This document shows positions 33,636-42,808 of a DNA stretch of 64,000 nucleotides, piece by piece. Numbering within the stretch: the stretch's first letter is position 1; each line of letters starts with the position of its first letter. Below the pieces are notes generated by a model. The model had not been told where the DNA came from. It searched no databases and saw only the letters and a program-made list of their open reading frames with translations. The DNA comes from Actinomycetota bacterium. Lineage in GTDB: Bacteria > Actinomycetota > Geothermincolia > Fen-727 > Anoxymicrobiaceae. The translations under genes were made by a program, and so were the position numbers. The stretch spans positions 1 through 64,000 of the forward strand of contig JAHJCO010000060.1 of assembly GCA_018831265.1 (NCBI GenBank). The letters are read 5' to 3'.

Positions 33636-35951
33636 CTACTCCGAGGCGGGGGGCTTCAGGTCGATTACCCTCAGGTTTATGCGCCCAAGGTTGTCTACCT
33701 CGGCTACCTCGACCTCGATCCTGTCACCGACGTTGACCACGTCCTCGACCCTGTCTATCCGCTGCCTGGAGAGCTTGGATATGTGCACCAGGCCGTCCTT
33801 GCCCGGCGCCAGCTCGACGAAGGCTCCGAAGGTGGTGGTCTTGACCACGGTGCCCATGAAACGGTCACCGATCTCCGGGTCGTGCGTTATCGCCTGGATC
33901 TCCTTCTCCACCTGCATGGTCTTGGCGGCATCGCGCCCGAACACGAACACCCGGCCGTCGTTCTCGACGTCTATCTCGACGTCGTACTTCTCGATCAGGC
34001 CGCGTATGTTCTTGCCTCCCGGGCCGATGAGGTCCCCGATGCGGTCCACCGGGATCTCGAGCTGCAGCATCCTCGGCGCGTTGGGCGACACCTCCGCCCG
34101 TGGCTCGGGGATCGCCTCCGACATGGCCTTGATGATGAACGAGCGCCCCTGGCGCGCCTGCTCCAGGGCGTCGGACAGCATGGCCGAGGAGAGGCCGGAG
34201 CACTTGATATCCATCTGCAGGGCGGTTATCCCCTCACGGGAGCCCGCCACCTTGAAGTCCATGTCTCCGGCGGAGTCCTCGAGGCCCTGTATATCCGAGA
34301 GGATGACGTACTTGCCGTCCTCCAGCACCAGGCCCATGGCGATGCCACCCACGTGCGAACCGTCCTTGAGCGGCACGCCGGCGTCCATGAGGGCCATGCT
34401 GCTGGCGCAGATGCTTCCCATGCTGCTCGATCCGTTCGAGGCCAGCACCTCGCTGACCAGGCGTATGGTGTAGGGAAACTCGTCCTCCGCGGGGATGAGC
34501 GGTATCAGGGACCTCTCCGCCAGGGCTCCGTGCCCGATCTCGCGTCTCTTGGGCCCGCGCATGGGCCGCGCCTCACCCGTGGAGAACGGCGGGAAGTTGT
34601 AGTGGTGCATGAAACGCTTGTACTCCTCGACACCGAGGTCGTCCAGGATCTGCTTCTCTCCGTAGGCCCCGAGGGTCGCAATCGCGAGCACCTGGGTCTC
34701 ACCCCGGGTGAACAGCCCCGTCCCGTGTGTCTTGGGCAGGAGCCCCACCTCGGTGCTCAGCTTGCGTATCTGGAAAGGCTTGCGCCCGTCCGGCCTCAGG
34801 TTGTGCTGGAGTATCTGCTTTCGGAGCAGCTTCCTCTCCAGCCCGTTCATGGCGTCGGACACGTACCCCTCGAGTCCGTGGTAGCGCTCCTTGAACGGCT
34901 CGGACAGCGATCGGCGCGAGTCCTTCCTCATGAGCGAGCGCTCGCTCTTGCTCAGGCCCGGGACCGACGCGTCAAGCAGGACCCTGGACATGGCCTCCTC
35001 AACCTCCGGCTCGATGAGCTCGGAGATGCGGGCGCGCATCGTGCGGTCACCCAGGACGCGGGCGAGGTTGTTGATCACCTTGCGGTACTGGTTGGGGAAC
35101 TCCCCCGCCGCCTCAAGCGCGACCCGGGCGTAGGCGTCGCGCGCCTGCGCGGCGGCCTCGTCGTCGTCTTTCCGCAGCGCGTCGAGCAGGCCGGCCACGG
35201 CCTTCTCGTAGCGAGGCTCGAGGAAGGCGGATATCTCGCCCAGTATCTCGTCCTTGGGTCGCTCGCCGTTCTCCAGCCTGTTGTCCCGGTCCACGGCCAC
35301 TATTGCCTCGATAAGCTCCTTTATGGCGCGGTGACCCACCTCGAGGCCCTCGATGATCTTCTGCTCCGGCACCTCGCCGGCTCCGGCCTCGACCATCAGC
35401 AGGCACTCGGGGTTTCCGGCCACGACGATGTTCATGGTCGACTCCGCCATCTCCTGGAACGTCGGGTTTATCACCCAGTTCCCGTCGACGTTGCCGACCC
35501 TCACCCCGGCCAGCGGCCCGTGGAACGGTATGTTGGAGATGCCCAGCGCGCAGGCCGCGCCCAGCATCCCGAGCATGTCGGGCGGGTTCATCTGGTCGGT
35601 GGACAGGACCGTAATCACGACCTGGACCTCGTTGCGGAATTCCTTGTCGAAATTGGGCCTGATGGTGCGGTCTATTATTCTCGCGGTCAGGGTGGCCATG
35701 TCGGTGGGGCGTCCCTCCCTGCGGAAGAAACTCCCGGGTATCTTTCCCGCCGCGTACAGCTTCTCCTCGACGTCCACGGTCAGGGGCAGGAAGTCGATCA
35801 TCCTCACGTCGTCGCTCGCCACCGCCGTTGCGAGGACACTGGTGCCCTCGCAGGTCACCTGCACCGCGGCGTCGGCCTGCCTGGCCATCTTACCTGTCTC
35901 GATGTGTATCTTCCTGCCGAAGATCTCGATGTCTCTGGACACTATGCCCAT
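33636..35951 (-). CDS. pnp: Polynucleotide phosphorylase
   Basis: This phosphorolytic 3'-5' exoribonuclease has 771 residues in the normal order: RNase PH domain 1, an alpha-helical region, RNase PH domain 2 (RRREIGHGALAERSL-type sequence, GSHVGGIAMGLV, SDIQGLEDSAGDMDFKVAG), KH domain with GPGGKNIRGLIEKY and S1 domain with GTVVKTTTFGAFVELAPG. The ATG at 35951 follows AGAGGAGGT at ten bases. It lies downstream of rpsO, a highly conserved pairing. Confidence 0.96.
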   Translation of the reverse strand: MGIVSRDIEIFGRKIHIETGKMARQADAAVQVTCEGTSVLATAVASDDVRMIDFLPLTVDVEEKLYAAGKIPGSFFRREGRPTDMATLTARIIDRTIRPNFDKEFRNEVQVVITVLSTDQMNPPDMLGMLGAACALGISNIPFHGPLAGVRVGNVDGNWVINPTFQEMAESTMNIVVAGNPECLLMVEAGAGEVPEQKIIEGLEVGHRAIKELIEAIVAVDRDNRLENGERPKDEILGEISAFLEPRYEKAVAGLLDALRKDDDEAAAQARDAYARVALEAAGEFPNQYRKVINNLARVLGDRTMRARISELIEPEVEEAMSRVLLDASVPGLSKSERSLMRKDSRRSLSEPFKERYHGLEGYVSDAMNGLERKLLRKQILQHNLRPDGRKPFQIRKLSTEVGLLPKTHGTGLFTRGETQVLAIATLGAYGEKQILDDLGVEEYKRFMHHYNFPPFSTGEARPMRGPKRREIGHGALAERSLIPLIPAEDEFPYTIRLVSEVLASNGSSSMGSICASSMALMDAGVPLKDGSHVGGIAMGLVLEDGKYVILSDIQGLEDSAGDMDFKVAGSREGITALQMDIKCSGLSSAMLSDALEQARQGRSFIIKAMSEAIPEPRAEVSPNAPRMLQLEIPVDRIGDLIGPGGKNIRGLIEKYDVEIDVENDGRVFVFGRDAAKTMQVEKEIQAITHDPEIGDRFMGTVVKTTTFGAFVELAPGKDGLVHISKLSRQRIDRVEDVVNVGDRIEVEVAEVDNLGRINLRVIDLKPPASE

Positions 35952-36064
35952 AATAAAAAAAACCTCCTCTTGCCTCGTGTGTGACGTAAGCCCCAAGTCT
36001 GTAACTCACGTATTTCATGGTTCCGATGTGCTGGAGCCCCGTCACCGCGTCCCCCTTTGGGACG

Positions 36065-36331
36065 CTACCTCCTCAATCCGAGCCTCTTGATGAGAGCGCG
36101 GTACCTTTCGATGTCCTCCTTCTTCAGATAGTTCAGCAACCTCCTTCTCTGCCCGACCTTCATCAAGAGTCCACGTCGTGAATGATGGTCCCTCTTGTGC
36201 ACCTTCAGGTGCTCTGTCAGCCCGCTTATCTCGCTGGTGAGCAGCGCGATCTGGACCTCGGCGGACCCGGTGTCCGAATCGTGCAGCCTGTACTCGTCGA
36301 CGATCGCTCTCTTCTCTTCCTTACGCAGCAT
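36065..36331 (-). CDS. rpsO: 30S ribosomal protein S15
   Basis: At 88 residues it is full length for S15. It has [55 protein letters not shown], the rRNA-binding helices (given here only to identify it), and the C-terminal [14 protein letters not shown] lies seven bases before the ATG. The 113 bases between it and pnp contain no gene; pnp has its own strong ribosome site there. Confidence 0.97.
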   Translation of the reverse strand: MLRKEEKRAIVDEYRLHDSDTGSAEVQIALLTSEISGLTEHLKVHKRDHHSRRGLLMKVGQRRRLLNYLKKEDIERYRALIKRLGLRR

Positions 36332-36368
36332 CTATTCTCCTGATTTCAACACGTGGACAATGCCCCAC

Positions 36369-36374
36369 ATGGTA
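36369..36374 (-). promoter_or_regulatory. Candidate extended -10 of rpsO-pnp
   Basis: On the minus strand TTGTGCTACCAT gives TGC-TACCAT, an extended -10, 37 bases upstream of the rpsO start. No good -35 is present at 16-18 bp. The motif resembles those of rimP-nusA, dnaE and rpsA. Confidence 0.35.
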
Positions 36375-36430
36375 GCACAAGTGGCGCTTTATCGCATGTA
36401 AGGCAGGTGGGTTGGCAAAGCGCAACGCCT

Positions 36431-37354
36431 CTAGGTCAATACGGCGCGCGCCCTGGCCACGTCGCTCTGCATCTGCCTTATCAGCTCCTCCTCGGTGGAG
36501 AACGCGCGCTCGTCACGCAGCCGGGCATGGAACTCGACCTCGAGGGATTCGCCGTAGATGTCCCCCTCGAAATCCATGACAAAGACCTCCATCGCGGCCG
36601 TGTCGGTGTCCGCGAAGGTGGGGTTCCCCCCTATGTTCACCGCGCACATGTACTTGCGGATGCCCAGTATCGCCTTCCCGGCATACACGCCGTCAGGCGG
36701 CACGCAGAAGTCACTCTGCAGAACCATGTTCGCCGTGGGAAAACCGAGCCTCTTGCCCCGGGAGTGGCCGTGGACCACGTTCCCCACGACCGTGTACGGA
36801 CGGTCGAGGCTTTTTGCGACCTGCTCCATCCTTCCCTGCTCTATGAGGCCCCGGATGAGCGTGCTGGACAGCTGGTGACCCTCCACCCACACCATGGGCA
36901 CGATGGACACCTCGAAGCCCAGGACCTCGCCTTCACGGGCCAGGGTGGAGGTGTCCCCGGAGCCCCCGGCTCCGAAACGGAAGTTCTCTCCCACGCAGAC
37001 CGCACTCGCACCCAGGTCCCCCGCGAGCACGTCCCGGCAGAACCCCTCCGGCTTCAGGGAAGCGAACCGGCGGCTGAACTCCACCGATATCGTGAAATCG
37101 ACCCCGAGCCCGCGCAGCACGATGAGCTTCCTCTCCGGCGACGTTATTACGCACGGCGACCTGCCCTCGACCAGCTCACGCGGATTCCGCTCGAAGGTGA
37201 GCACGACCGACGGGACGGTCAGCTCTCGCGCCGCGCTAACACACTCTCGGATGATCGCCTGGTGGCCGTGGTGCACCCCGTCGAATACGCCGATTGTCAC
37301 CGCCGACGCCCGGGCGTGCTTCTTGAAATCGGCCGTCCTGCCGAGGATCATCAT
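36431..37354 (-). CDS. ribF: Bifunctional riboflavin kinase/FAD synthetase
   Basis: RibF phosphorylates riboflavin to FMN and adenylates FMN to FAD. The 307-residue protein has the N-terminal FAD synthetase nucleotidyltransferase domain (GVFDGVHHGHQAI, VCVGENFRFG, SSTLIRGL) and the C-terminal flavokinase domain (GHSRGKRLGFPTANM, DGVYAG, FEGDIYGE). The start is ATGATG at 37354/37351, just over the truB stop. The truB-ribF order is widely conserved. Confidence 0.94.
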   Translation of the reverse strand: MMILGRTADFKKHARASAVTIGVFDGVHHGHQAIIRECVSAARELTVPSVVLTFERNPRELVEGRSPCVITSPERKLIVLRGLGVDFTISVEFSRRFASLKPEGFCRDVLAGDLGASAVCVGENFRFGAGGSGDTSTLAREGEVLGFEVSIVPMVWVEGHQLSSTLIRGLIEQGRMEQVAKSLDRPYTVVGNVVHGHSRGKRLGFPTANMVLQSDFCVPPDGVYAGKAILGIRKYMCAVNIGGNPTFADTDTAAMEVFVMDFEGDIYGESLEVEFHARLRDERAFSTEEELIRQMQSDVARARAVLT

Positions 37355-38292
37355 CTCAATTGTTCTCCGGCGTTCGCGGGCCTCAGTACCCGCCTGACCC
37401 GGTAGCACCCCATGTCGGCCTCCCCGGCCGGCGGGCCGTAGAGGGCCAGCAGCTTTCCATCGGCGTCCAGTACCCTGAAGGTTTCCGGGACTTCGTCGGC
37501 GCGGAAGCCGATGCTCTCGGCACAGGTCGGAGACAGCTTCTTACCGAACCGCACGGCGCGCGCCGCCTCTCCGGCGACGACCATGGTCGGCATGCCCTGG
37601 GTGGCTTCCTCCATCGAGATGATGCTCCGGTCCCGGCCATCCCCGCGCGCCAGCTCTTCGAGTGTCACCGCACGATCGATGGACAAGCGGCCCGAACGGG
37701 TCCTCCTGAGGCCGGACACCGCGGCGCCGCAGCCCAGCAGACCGCCCAGTGAGTGGACCAGGCTCCTGACGTAGGTGCCCGGTCCGCATTTGACCTCCAG
37801 CGTTGCGGTCACCCGTCCGCCTTCCCTGCGGACCGATACCAGCTCGAAGGAATCCACCCGGACCTCCCTGGCCATGGAGGGCACGGGTCGCCCTTCCCTG
37901 GCGTACCTGTAGAGGGGCTTTCCCCGATGCTTGACAGCTGAGAAGGCGGGCGGCGACTGCTCGAGCGTACCGGTCAGGGAGGCCGTGGCCCGCTCTATCG
38001 CCTCGTCGGTTATCCCCGAGGCGTCCTTCACGGCGACGACCTCTCCCTCGGTGTCGTAGGTGTCCGTCTGGATCCCCAGTGCCGCCTCCACCCGGTAGCA
38101 CTTGATGCCGCCGGAGATCACGCCGGACAGCAGTGTCGCCCTCCCCAGCAGGACCGGCAGGACACCGGTGGCCAGGGGGTCGAGCGTACCCGCGTGCCCG
38201 AATCGGGGGGTCCCCAGCGCCCGGGCGGCGCGCGTCGCGGCCTTCCGCGAGGTGATGCCGCCGGGCTTATCCAGCACCAGCACTCCGTCCAC
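37351..38292 (-). CDS. truB: tRNA pseudouridine-55 synthase
   Basis: TruB makes pseudouridine 55 in the tRNA T-loop. The 313-residue enzyme has VLDKPGGITSRKA and the catalytic Asp in GHAGTLDPLATGVLP, SPPAFSAVKHRGKPLYRYAREG and CGPGTYVRSLVHSLG. A C-terminal PUA-like domain follows. The GTG start has GGAGG at good spacing and overlaps nrnA by 26 bases. Confidence 0.95.
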   Translation of the reverse strand: MDGVLVLDKPGGITSRKAATRAARALGTPRFGHAGTLDPLATGVLPVLLGRATLLSGVISGGIKCYRVEAALGIQTDTYDTEGEVVAVKDASGITDEAIERATASLTGTLEQSPPAFSAVKHRGKPLYRYAREGRPVPSMAREVRVDSFELVSVRREGGRVTATLEVKCGPGTYVRSLVHSLGGLLGCGAAVSGLRRTRSGRLSIDRAVTLEELARGDGRDRSIISMEEATQGMPTMVVAGEAARAVRFGKKLSPTCAESIGFRADEVPETFRVLDADGKLLALYGPPAGEADMGCYRVRRVLRPANAGEQLR

Positions 38293-39253
38293 CGAGCTCC
38301 TCCCTCAACTCCTGTACCGCGGCGTCGACTCCGCTGGCGCTCGAGGTGTACCCGGCGGCGACGCGGTGCCCTCCACCGCCCAGCCGCCGCGCCAGCGACC
38401 CGATATCCGTGTCGGCGCGCGAACGCAGCGATACCCTCACCTTTCCGTCCGGCAGCTCCTTGAACAGCGCGGCGACGCGGTGCGCCCGCAGCGTCCGCAG
38501 GCCGTCCACCAGGTCCTCCGTCTCGTTCATAGCGACCCCGAACCTCTTCATGTCCTCGCGCCTGAGGGCAGCGTAGACCAGGCCCAGATCATCGTCGTAG
38601 ACCGCCCCGGAGAGGATGGAGCCGGTGAGCCGCAGGTACGCCAGCGAGTCGTTCTGGAAAACGTTGGCGAACACGAGGTTCGGCTCGACTCCCATCCTCA
38701 CCATCTCGGCCGCCGCCTCGAATGTGCCAGCCCGGGTGTTCGAGTACTGGAAGCGCCCGGTATCGGTGACGATCGCCGTGTACAGGCACAGCGCCGAATC
38801 GAGGTCGAGGCGGATCCCAAGCCCGGTCGCATGCTCGTAGATGATCTGCGCGGTGGCGGCGCACTGGTGGTCAACGAGGTTCGCGTCACCGAACATGGAG
38901 TTGTCGGGGTGATGGTCTATGTTGACCAGGCCCTCGGCCAGGTCGGCAACCTGCTCGAGTTCCTCCATGCGCCCCGCGTTAGCGCAGTCCAGCGCGATCA
39001 CGGCACCGGACTGCTGGAGCTCGGACGGCCGCCTCAGCAGCCGCCTTCCCGGCAGGAAGTCGTACTTTTCGGGAGGCTCGAACGGCTCGGGCCAGCTCGC
39101 CTGTACCCGGTGACCCGCCTTCTCGAGCATGAGGCCCATGCCGAGGATAGATCCGATGGCGTCTCCGTCCGGGAAATGATGCCCGAATATCATCAGCTCG
39201 CGTCTGCCGGAGATTATCTGTGCGGCTCGCGCGGTCTCCCGCTCGTCGATCAA
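38267..39253 (-). CDS. nrnA: DHH/DHHA1 phosphoesterase, NrnA-like oligoribonuclease/pAp phosphatase
   Basis: NrnA proteins degrade nano-RNAs and hydrolyse pAp. The 328-residue protein has GHHFPDGDAIGS, ALDCAN, the DHH motif NIDHHPDN, TDTGRFQYSNT and the C-terminal DHHA1 motif GGGGHRVAAG. It lies between rbfA and truB, the usual place in Gram-positive genomes. Confidence 0.93.
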   Translation of the reverse strand: MIDERETARAAQIISGRRELMIFGHHFPDGDAIGSILGMGLMLEKAGHRVQASWPEPFEPPEKYDFLPGRRLLRRPSELQQSGAVIALDCANAGRMEELEQVADLAEGLVNIDHHPDNSMFGDANLVDHQCAATAQIIYEHATGLGIRLDLDSALCLYTAIVTDTGRFQYSNTRAGTFEAAAEMVRMGVEPNLVFANVFQNDSLAYLRLTGSILSGAVYDDDLGLVYAALRREDMKRFGVAMNETEDLVDGLRTLRAHRVAALFKELPDGKVRVSLRSRADTDIGSLARRLGGGGHRVAAGYTSSASGVDAAVQELREELGGRSAGAG

Positions 39254-39257
39254 GAGG

Positions 39258-39614
39258 TCACTCCTCCCCTCGCTCCTCCCTGGTCCTCTCCATGACCTCC
39301 GACAGGTGGAGCGCCTCCTCGGTAACGGTGTCCTTTACGAACTCGATCTCCGGCAGGTACTTCAGGCGGAGGTGCCGTCCCAGCCTGGCCCGCAGGTACC
39401 CTTTCGCGCTCTCGAGGCCGGCGATGGTGCTCTCCACCTCCCGCTCGTCGCCCATGATGCCCACGTATACCCTGGCGTGCCTCAGGTCCGGCGTGACCTT
39501 CACCCGGGTTATGGTCACGAACCCGACCCGGGGGTCCTTGGTCTCGCGCTGGAGTATCTCTGAGAGCTCCTCCTTGCACGCCTCCTCGACGCGGTCCATC
39601 CTCCTCGACATCAT
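39258..39614 (-). CDS. rbfA: Ribosome-binding factor A
   Basis: RbfA helps mature the 16S rRNA 5' end in 30S assembly. The 118-residue protein has the KH-type fold with RVEEACKEELSEILQRETKDPRVGFVTITRVKVT in its first part, the VYVGIMG strand and LRLKYLPEIEFVKDTV. It lies four bases upstream of nrnA and seven after ylxP. Confidence 0.94.
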   Translation of the reverse strand: MMSRRMDRVEEACKEELSEILQRETKDPRVGFVTITRVKVTPDLRHARVYVGIMGDEREVESTIAGLESAKGYLRARLGRHLRLKYLPEIEFVKDTVTEEALHLSEVMERTREERGEE

Positions 39615-39621
39615 TGCCTCA

Positions 39622-39927
39622 CTACGCGTCCAGATCCTCGGGTTTCAGTATCCACTGCTCGGCGTCGATCACTTCCACTCCGCTCGATTCTATGGTCCGC
39701 CTCGCCTTGTCCAGGGCTCCCCGCACCAGGTCCATCGAGCCCGAGACGCAGGTGACCGCGACGGTACCGGACTTCCAGGAGTCCTGCCCGCCGACCTCGC
39801 TGGCCGCGACCATCCGGCTGTTGCCCAGCCGGTCCAGCAGGCTCTTGACCAGGCGCCTCTTGTCCTTGAGCGAGGATGATTCGCCTATCAGGAGCCCGAA
39901 CCTTCCGATGCCCACGTAGAATTTCAC
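39622..39927 (-). CDS. ylxP: DUF503 (YlxP) family protein
   Basis: The 101-residue protein has the DUF503 pattern: VGIGRFGLLIGESSSLKDKRRLVKSLLDRL, then VAASEVGGQD and a C-terminal strand-helix pair. Members occur between infB and rbfA as here; a ribosome or translation role is inferred from that position. The GTG at 39927 follows GGAGG at five bases. Confidence 0.9.
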   Translation of the reverse strand: MKFYVGIGRFGLLIGESSSLKDKRRLVKSLLDRLGNSRMVAASEVGGQDSWKSGTVAVTCVSGSMDLVRGALDKARRTIESSGVEVIDAEQWILKPEDLDA

Positions 39928-39962
39928 GGGAACCTCCGGGGGTATGCGCCTGAGGGGCGGGA

Positions 39963-42542
39963 CTACCTCGGGACCTCGCGCATGCGGTACGCCTCCAGGA
40001 TATCCCCATCCTTGAGGTCGTTGAAGTCCTCCAGGCCTATGCCGCACTCGAACCCCGCTGCGACGGTCTTCACGTCGTCCTTGAATCGGCGCAGCGAGCC
40101 TATCCTGCCGTCGTAGACGACCACGCCCTCGCGAAGGACCCTCGCCTGCGCGTTGCGGGCGATCTCGCCGTCCAGGACGTAGGACCCGGCGATGGTCCCC
40201 ATCCCGGGCACCCTGAAGGTCTGCCGCACCTCGGCCCGGCCAATGACCTCCTCCTCGAAGAGCGGCGCGAGCATCCCCTTGAGGGCGGCCTCCATGTCCT
40301 CGGTGAGCTGGTAGATCACCTGGTAGGTCCGCACGTCGACGCGCTCCCTCTCGGCAATGCGCGCGGCTTTGCTGTCCGGGCGGACGTTGAACCCAAGTAT
40401 TATGGCGTCGCTGGCCGACGCCAGCATAACGTCCGTCTCGGTGATGCCGCCTACGCCGCTGTGGATGACGTTCAGCTTCACCTCTTCCAGCGACAGCTTC
40501 TCCAGCGACTCGGCGATCGCCTCCAGGGAGCCCTGCGCATCCGCCTTGAGCACCACCTTGAGCTGGTTGAGCTCGCCTTCCTTGATGCGGTCGAAAAGGT
40601 TCTCCAGCGAGACGTGCCGCTGCGGCGTGGCCTGCTCCTCCAGCTTCTTGTGCATGCGCCGCCGGTCGGTCATCTGGCGGGCCTTCTTCTCGTCCTCCAC
40701 GACGCGGAACTCGTCTCCGGCCATCGGCAGGGTCGAGAGCCCCAGGATCTCCACCGGGAACGACGGCCCGGCCACGTCGACCGCTTCACCCTTGTCGTCG
40801 AACATCGCGCGGATCTTGCCCCATGCGGTGCCGACCACCACCACGTCCCCGACCCTGGCGGTCCCCCGCTGAACCAGGACCGTGGCGACCGGGCCGCGCG
40901 CCTTGTCCAGCTTGGCCTCTACGACCACTCCGCCGGCCTCGGTGTCCGGGTTGGCCTTGAGCTCCTGCAGGTCCGACACCAGAAGGACCATCTCCAGCAG
41001 GTGCTCGATGTTGGTCCCCTGCTTGGCGGATACCTCCGCGAAGACGGTCTCACCACCCCAGTCCTCCGGGATGAGCCCCCTCTCGGAGAGCTGCTGGCGC
41101 ACCCTGTACGCGTCCGCGTCCTGCTTGTCGATCTTGTTGACGGCCACGATGATGGGGACCTGCGCCTCCAGCGCGTGGTCCAGCGCTTCCACCGTCTGCG
41201 GCATCACTCCGTCGTCGGCCGCCACCACCAGGACCACCACGTCGGTTGCCTGCGCTCCCCTGGCCCTCATCGCGGTGAAAGACTCGTGGCCCGGGGTGTC
41301 GATGAAGGTGATCGGCTTTCCCCTGAACGCCACCTGGTAGGCGCCGATGTGCTGTGTGATGCCACCCATCTCGGTTGAGACCACGTCGGTCTTCCGGATC
41401 GTATCCAGCAGAAGGGTCTTTCCGTGGTCCACGTGTCCCATCACCGTCACCACCGGCGGCCGCGGCTTGAGGTCCTCCTCCTTGTCGGAGATCTCCTCGA
41501 ACTCGTCGACGTGGGTGGTGGGCTTGATCTTTATCTCGGTGCCGAGGTCCTCCGCCAGGAGCTTGAGCGCCTCGTCGCTGATGGCCTGGTTGACGGTCAG
41601 CATCTCCCCGAACGACATCAGCTTGCGTATGAGCTCGGCGGGCGTCAGCCCCGCCTTCTGCGCGAAATCCTTGACCGTCACGCCGGACGGCACCCGGAGC
41701 AGCTTGGGCGCCACGGTGGTCGGAGGCGCCCCGGTCCTGGCCGCCGCTCCCCTGCCCTTGGGCACGAAGCGATAGACCTTTTTCTCCGGTTGCCTGATGC
41801 GCACGTCCGAGCGGCGGTCCGGCGGCGCCACCCTCAGCGTCCTCTTGGTGCGCTTCTTCTCCGGTCGGGCGGCGGCCGGGGGTATGGCGTCCCTCCTCGG
41901 CGCGGCTCCGGCAGGCCTGGCAGATGGCCGTCCGGCCGCGGGGGGCGCTCCCGGCTTCCTGGCTCCCGGCGGCTGCGCCGCCGGCTTTCCGGGTCGTGGC
42001 GCTCCGGGCCTCGCGGGAGCGGGCCTGCCTGCCGGAGGCGCGGGCTTTCCCGTAACCGCTGGTTTCGCAGGAGCGGGCGCGGCGGCCTTAGCCGGAGGCG
42101 CGACCTGTGGTGCGGCCGGCTTGGCGGCCGGTGCCGGGGCCTCCGCGGGAACCTTCCGGGCGACCTCGACGGCAGGCTTCTTCGCCGCCGGCTTGGCGGC
42201 TGCCTTCCTGGCGGCCGGTTTCACCGAGGCTTTCTTCGCCGCCGGTTTCTTCTCGGCTTTCTTGGCCGCGGGCTTAGCGGCGGCTTTCTTCGCCGCCGGT
42301 TTCTTCTCGGCTTTCTTGGCCGCGGGCTTCTTTGCGGGCTTCTTGGCCGCCTTCTTCTTGGGCTTCTCGATCTTGACCAGGGGGCGGTCGAAGGACTTGC
42401 GCACCCTGTTGGCGTCCTGCTGGGTGATGGAGGAGAGGTTGGTCTTGTAAGGTATCTCCAGCTTGCGCAGCCTGTCGGTCACCTCTCTGAGTGACTTGCG
42501 CAGCTCATTAGCGAGTTCGTGCACTCTTATGGTGTTGGCCAA
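39963..42542 (-). CDS. infB: Translation initiation factor IF-2
   Basis: IF-2 is the GTPase that places initiator tRNA on the ribosome. The 859-residue protein starts at TTG (GGAG eight bases before) with the IF2_N domain ([17 protein letters not shown]). A low-complexity region of about 230 residues follows, first Lys/Ala/Pro rich ([13 protein letters not shown]) and then Pro/Ala/Gly rich. The G domain has [24 protein letters not shown] and NKID; domains II-IV complete the protein. The DNA of the Lys/Ala part contains a 54-bp tandem repeat (42229-42329). Confidence 0.95.
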   Translation of the reverse strand: MANTIRVHELANELRKSLREVTDRLRKLEIPYKTNLSSITQQDANRVRKSFDRPLVKIEKPKKKAAKKPAKKPAAKKAEKKPAAKKAAAKPAAKKAEKKPAAKKASVKPAARKAAAKPAAKKPAVEVARKVPAEAPAPAAKPAAPQVAPPAKAAAPAPAKPAVTGKPAPPAGRPAPARPGAPRPGKPAAQPPGARKPGAPPAAGRPSARPAGAAPRRDAIPPAAARPEKKRTKRTLRVAPPDRRSDVRIRQPEKKVYRFVPKGRGAAARTGAPPTTVAPKLLRVPSGVTVKDFAQKAGLTPAELIRKLMSFGEMLTVNQAISDEALKLLAEDLGTEIKIKPTTHVDEFEEISDKEEDLKPRPPVVTVMGHVDHGKTLLLDTIRKTDVVSTEMGGITQHIGAYQVAFRGKPITFIDTPGHESFTAMRARGAQATDVVVLVVAADDGVMPQTVEALDHALEAQVPIIVAVNKIDKQDADAYRVRQQLSERGLIPEDWGGETVFAEVSAKQGTNIEHLLEMVLLVSDLQELKANPDTEAGGVVVEAKLDKARGPVATVLVQRGTARVGDVVVVGTAWGKIRAMFDDKGEAVDVAGPSFPVEILGLSTLPMAGDEFRVVEDEKKARQMTDRRRMHKKLEEQATPQRHVSLENLFDRIKEGELNQLKVVLKADAQGSLEAIAESLEKLSLEEVKLNVIHSGVGGITETDVMLASASDAIILGFNVRPDSKAARIAERERVDVRTYQVIYQLTEDMEAALKGMLAPLFEEEVIGRAEVRQTFRVPGMGTIAGSYVLDGEIARNAQARVLREGVVVYDGRIGSLRRFKDDVKTVAAGFECGIGLEDFNDLKDGDILEAYRMREVPR
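42229..42329. repeat. 54-bp in-frame tandem repeat within infB
   Basis: A 47-bp block beginning at 42229 recurs exactly at 42283, a period of 54 bases or 18 codons. It encodes Lys/Ala/Pro-rich segments (AEKKPAAKK). Because the period is a multiple of three, copy-number changes keep the frame. Confidence 0.75.
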
Positions 42543-42547
42543 ATCAG

Positions 42548-42808
42548 TTACTCCCGCTCCTCGCAGAGCCTCTCTATCTCGCCGAACAGCTCTCCCGGGA
42601 CTCCGGCCCCGAGGGACCGCTGAAGGCTCCCCCTGCGGCGCGCTGCCTCGACGCACCTGCCGTCCGGACAGAGGTAGACACCTCTGCCGGGGACCTTTCC
42701 CGCCCCTCCCAGGAGGAACTCCCCATCCCGGTCGAGGCCGACCCTTATCATTTCATGCTTGGGCCGACGTTTTCCACAGCCCGCGCAAGTCCTCACCGGC
42801 GTCTTCAA
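42548..42808 (-). CDS. ylxR: YlxR family (DUF448) RNA-binding protein
   Basis: The 86-residue protein starts TPVRTCAGCGKRRPKHEMIRV and has GRGVYLCPDGRCVEAARRRG. These are the DUF448 signature with CxxC pairs. YlxR lies between nusA and infB as usual; members bind RNA or the RNase P RNA and influence transcription. It overlaps nusA by four bases. Confidence 0.93.
   Translation of the reverse strand: MKTPVRTCAGCGKRRPKHEMIRVGLDRDGEFLLGGAGKVPGRGVYLCPDGRCVEAARRRGSLQRSLGAGVPGELFGEIERLCEERE

Noticed and set aside
33783..35984. A 733-residue open frame on the plus strand opposite pnp, and similar long frames opposite uvrB (56863-59019), the M16/pnp region (32398-34473), nusA (42463-44370) and livK (5058-6113)
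   Set aside because: They are mirror frames caused by high GC codon use; their translations are His/Arg/Gly/Leu-rich with no recognisable motif, and each lies fully opposite a well-identified gene.
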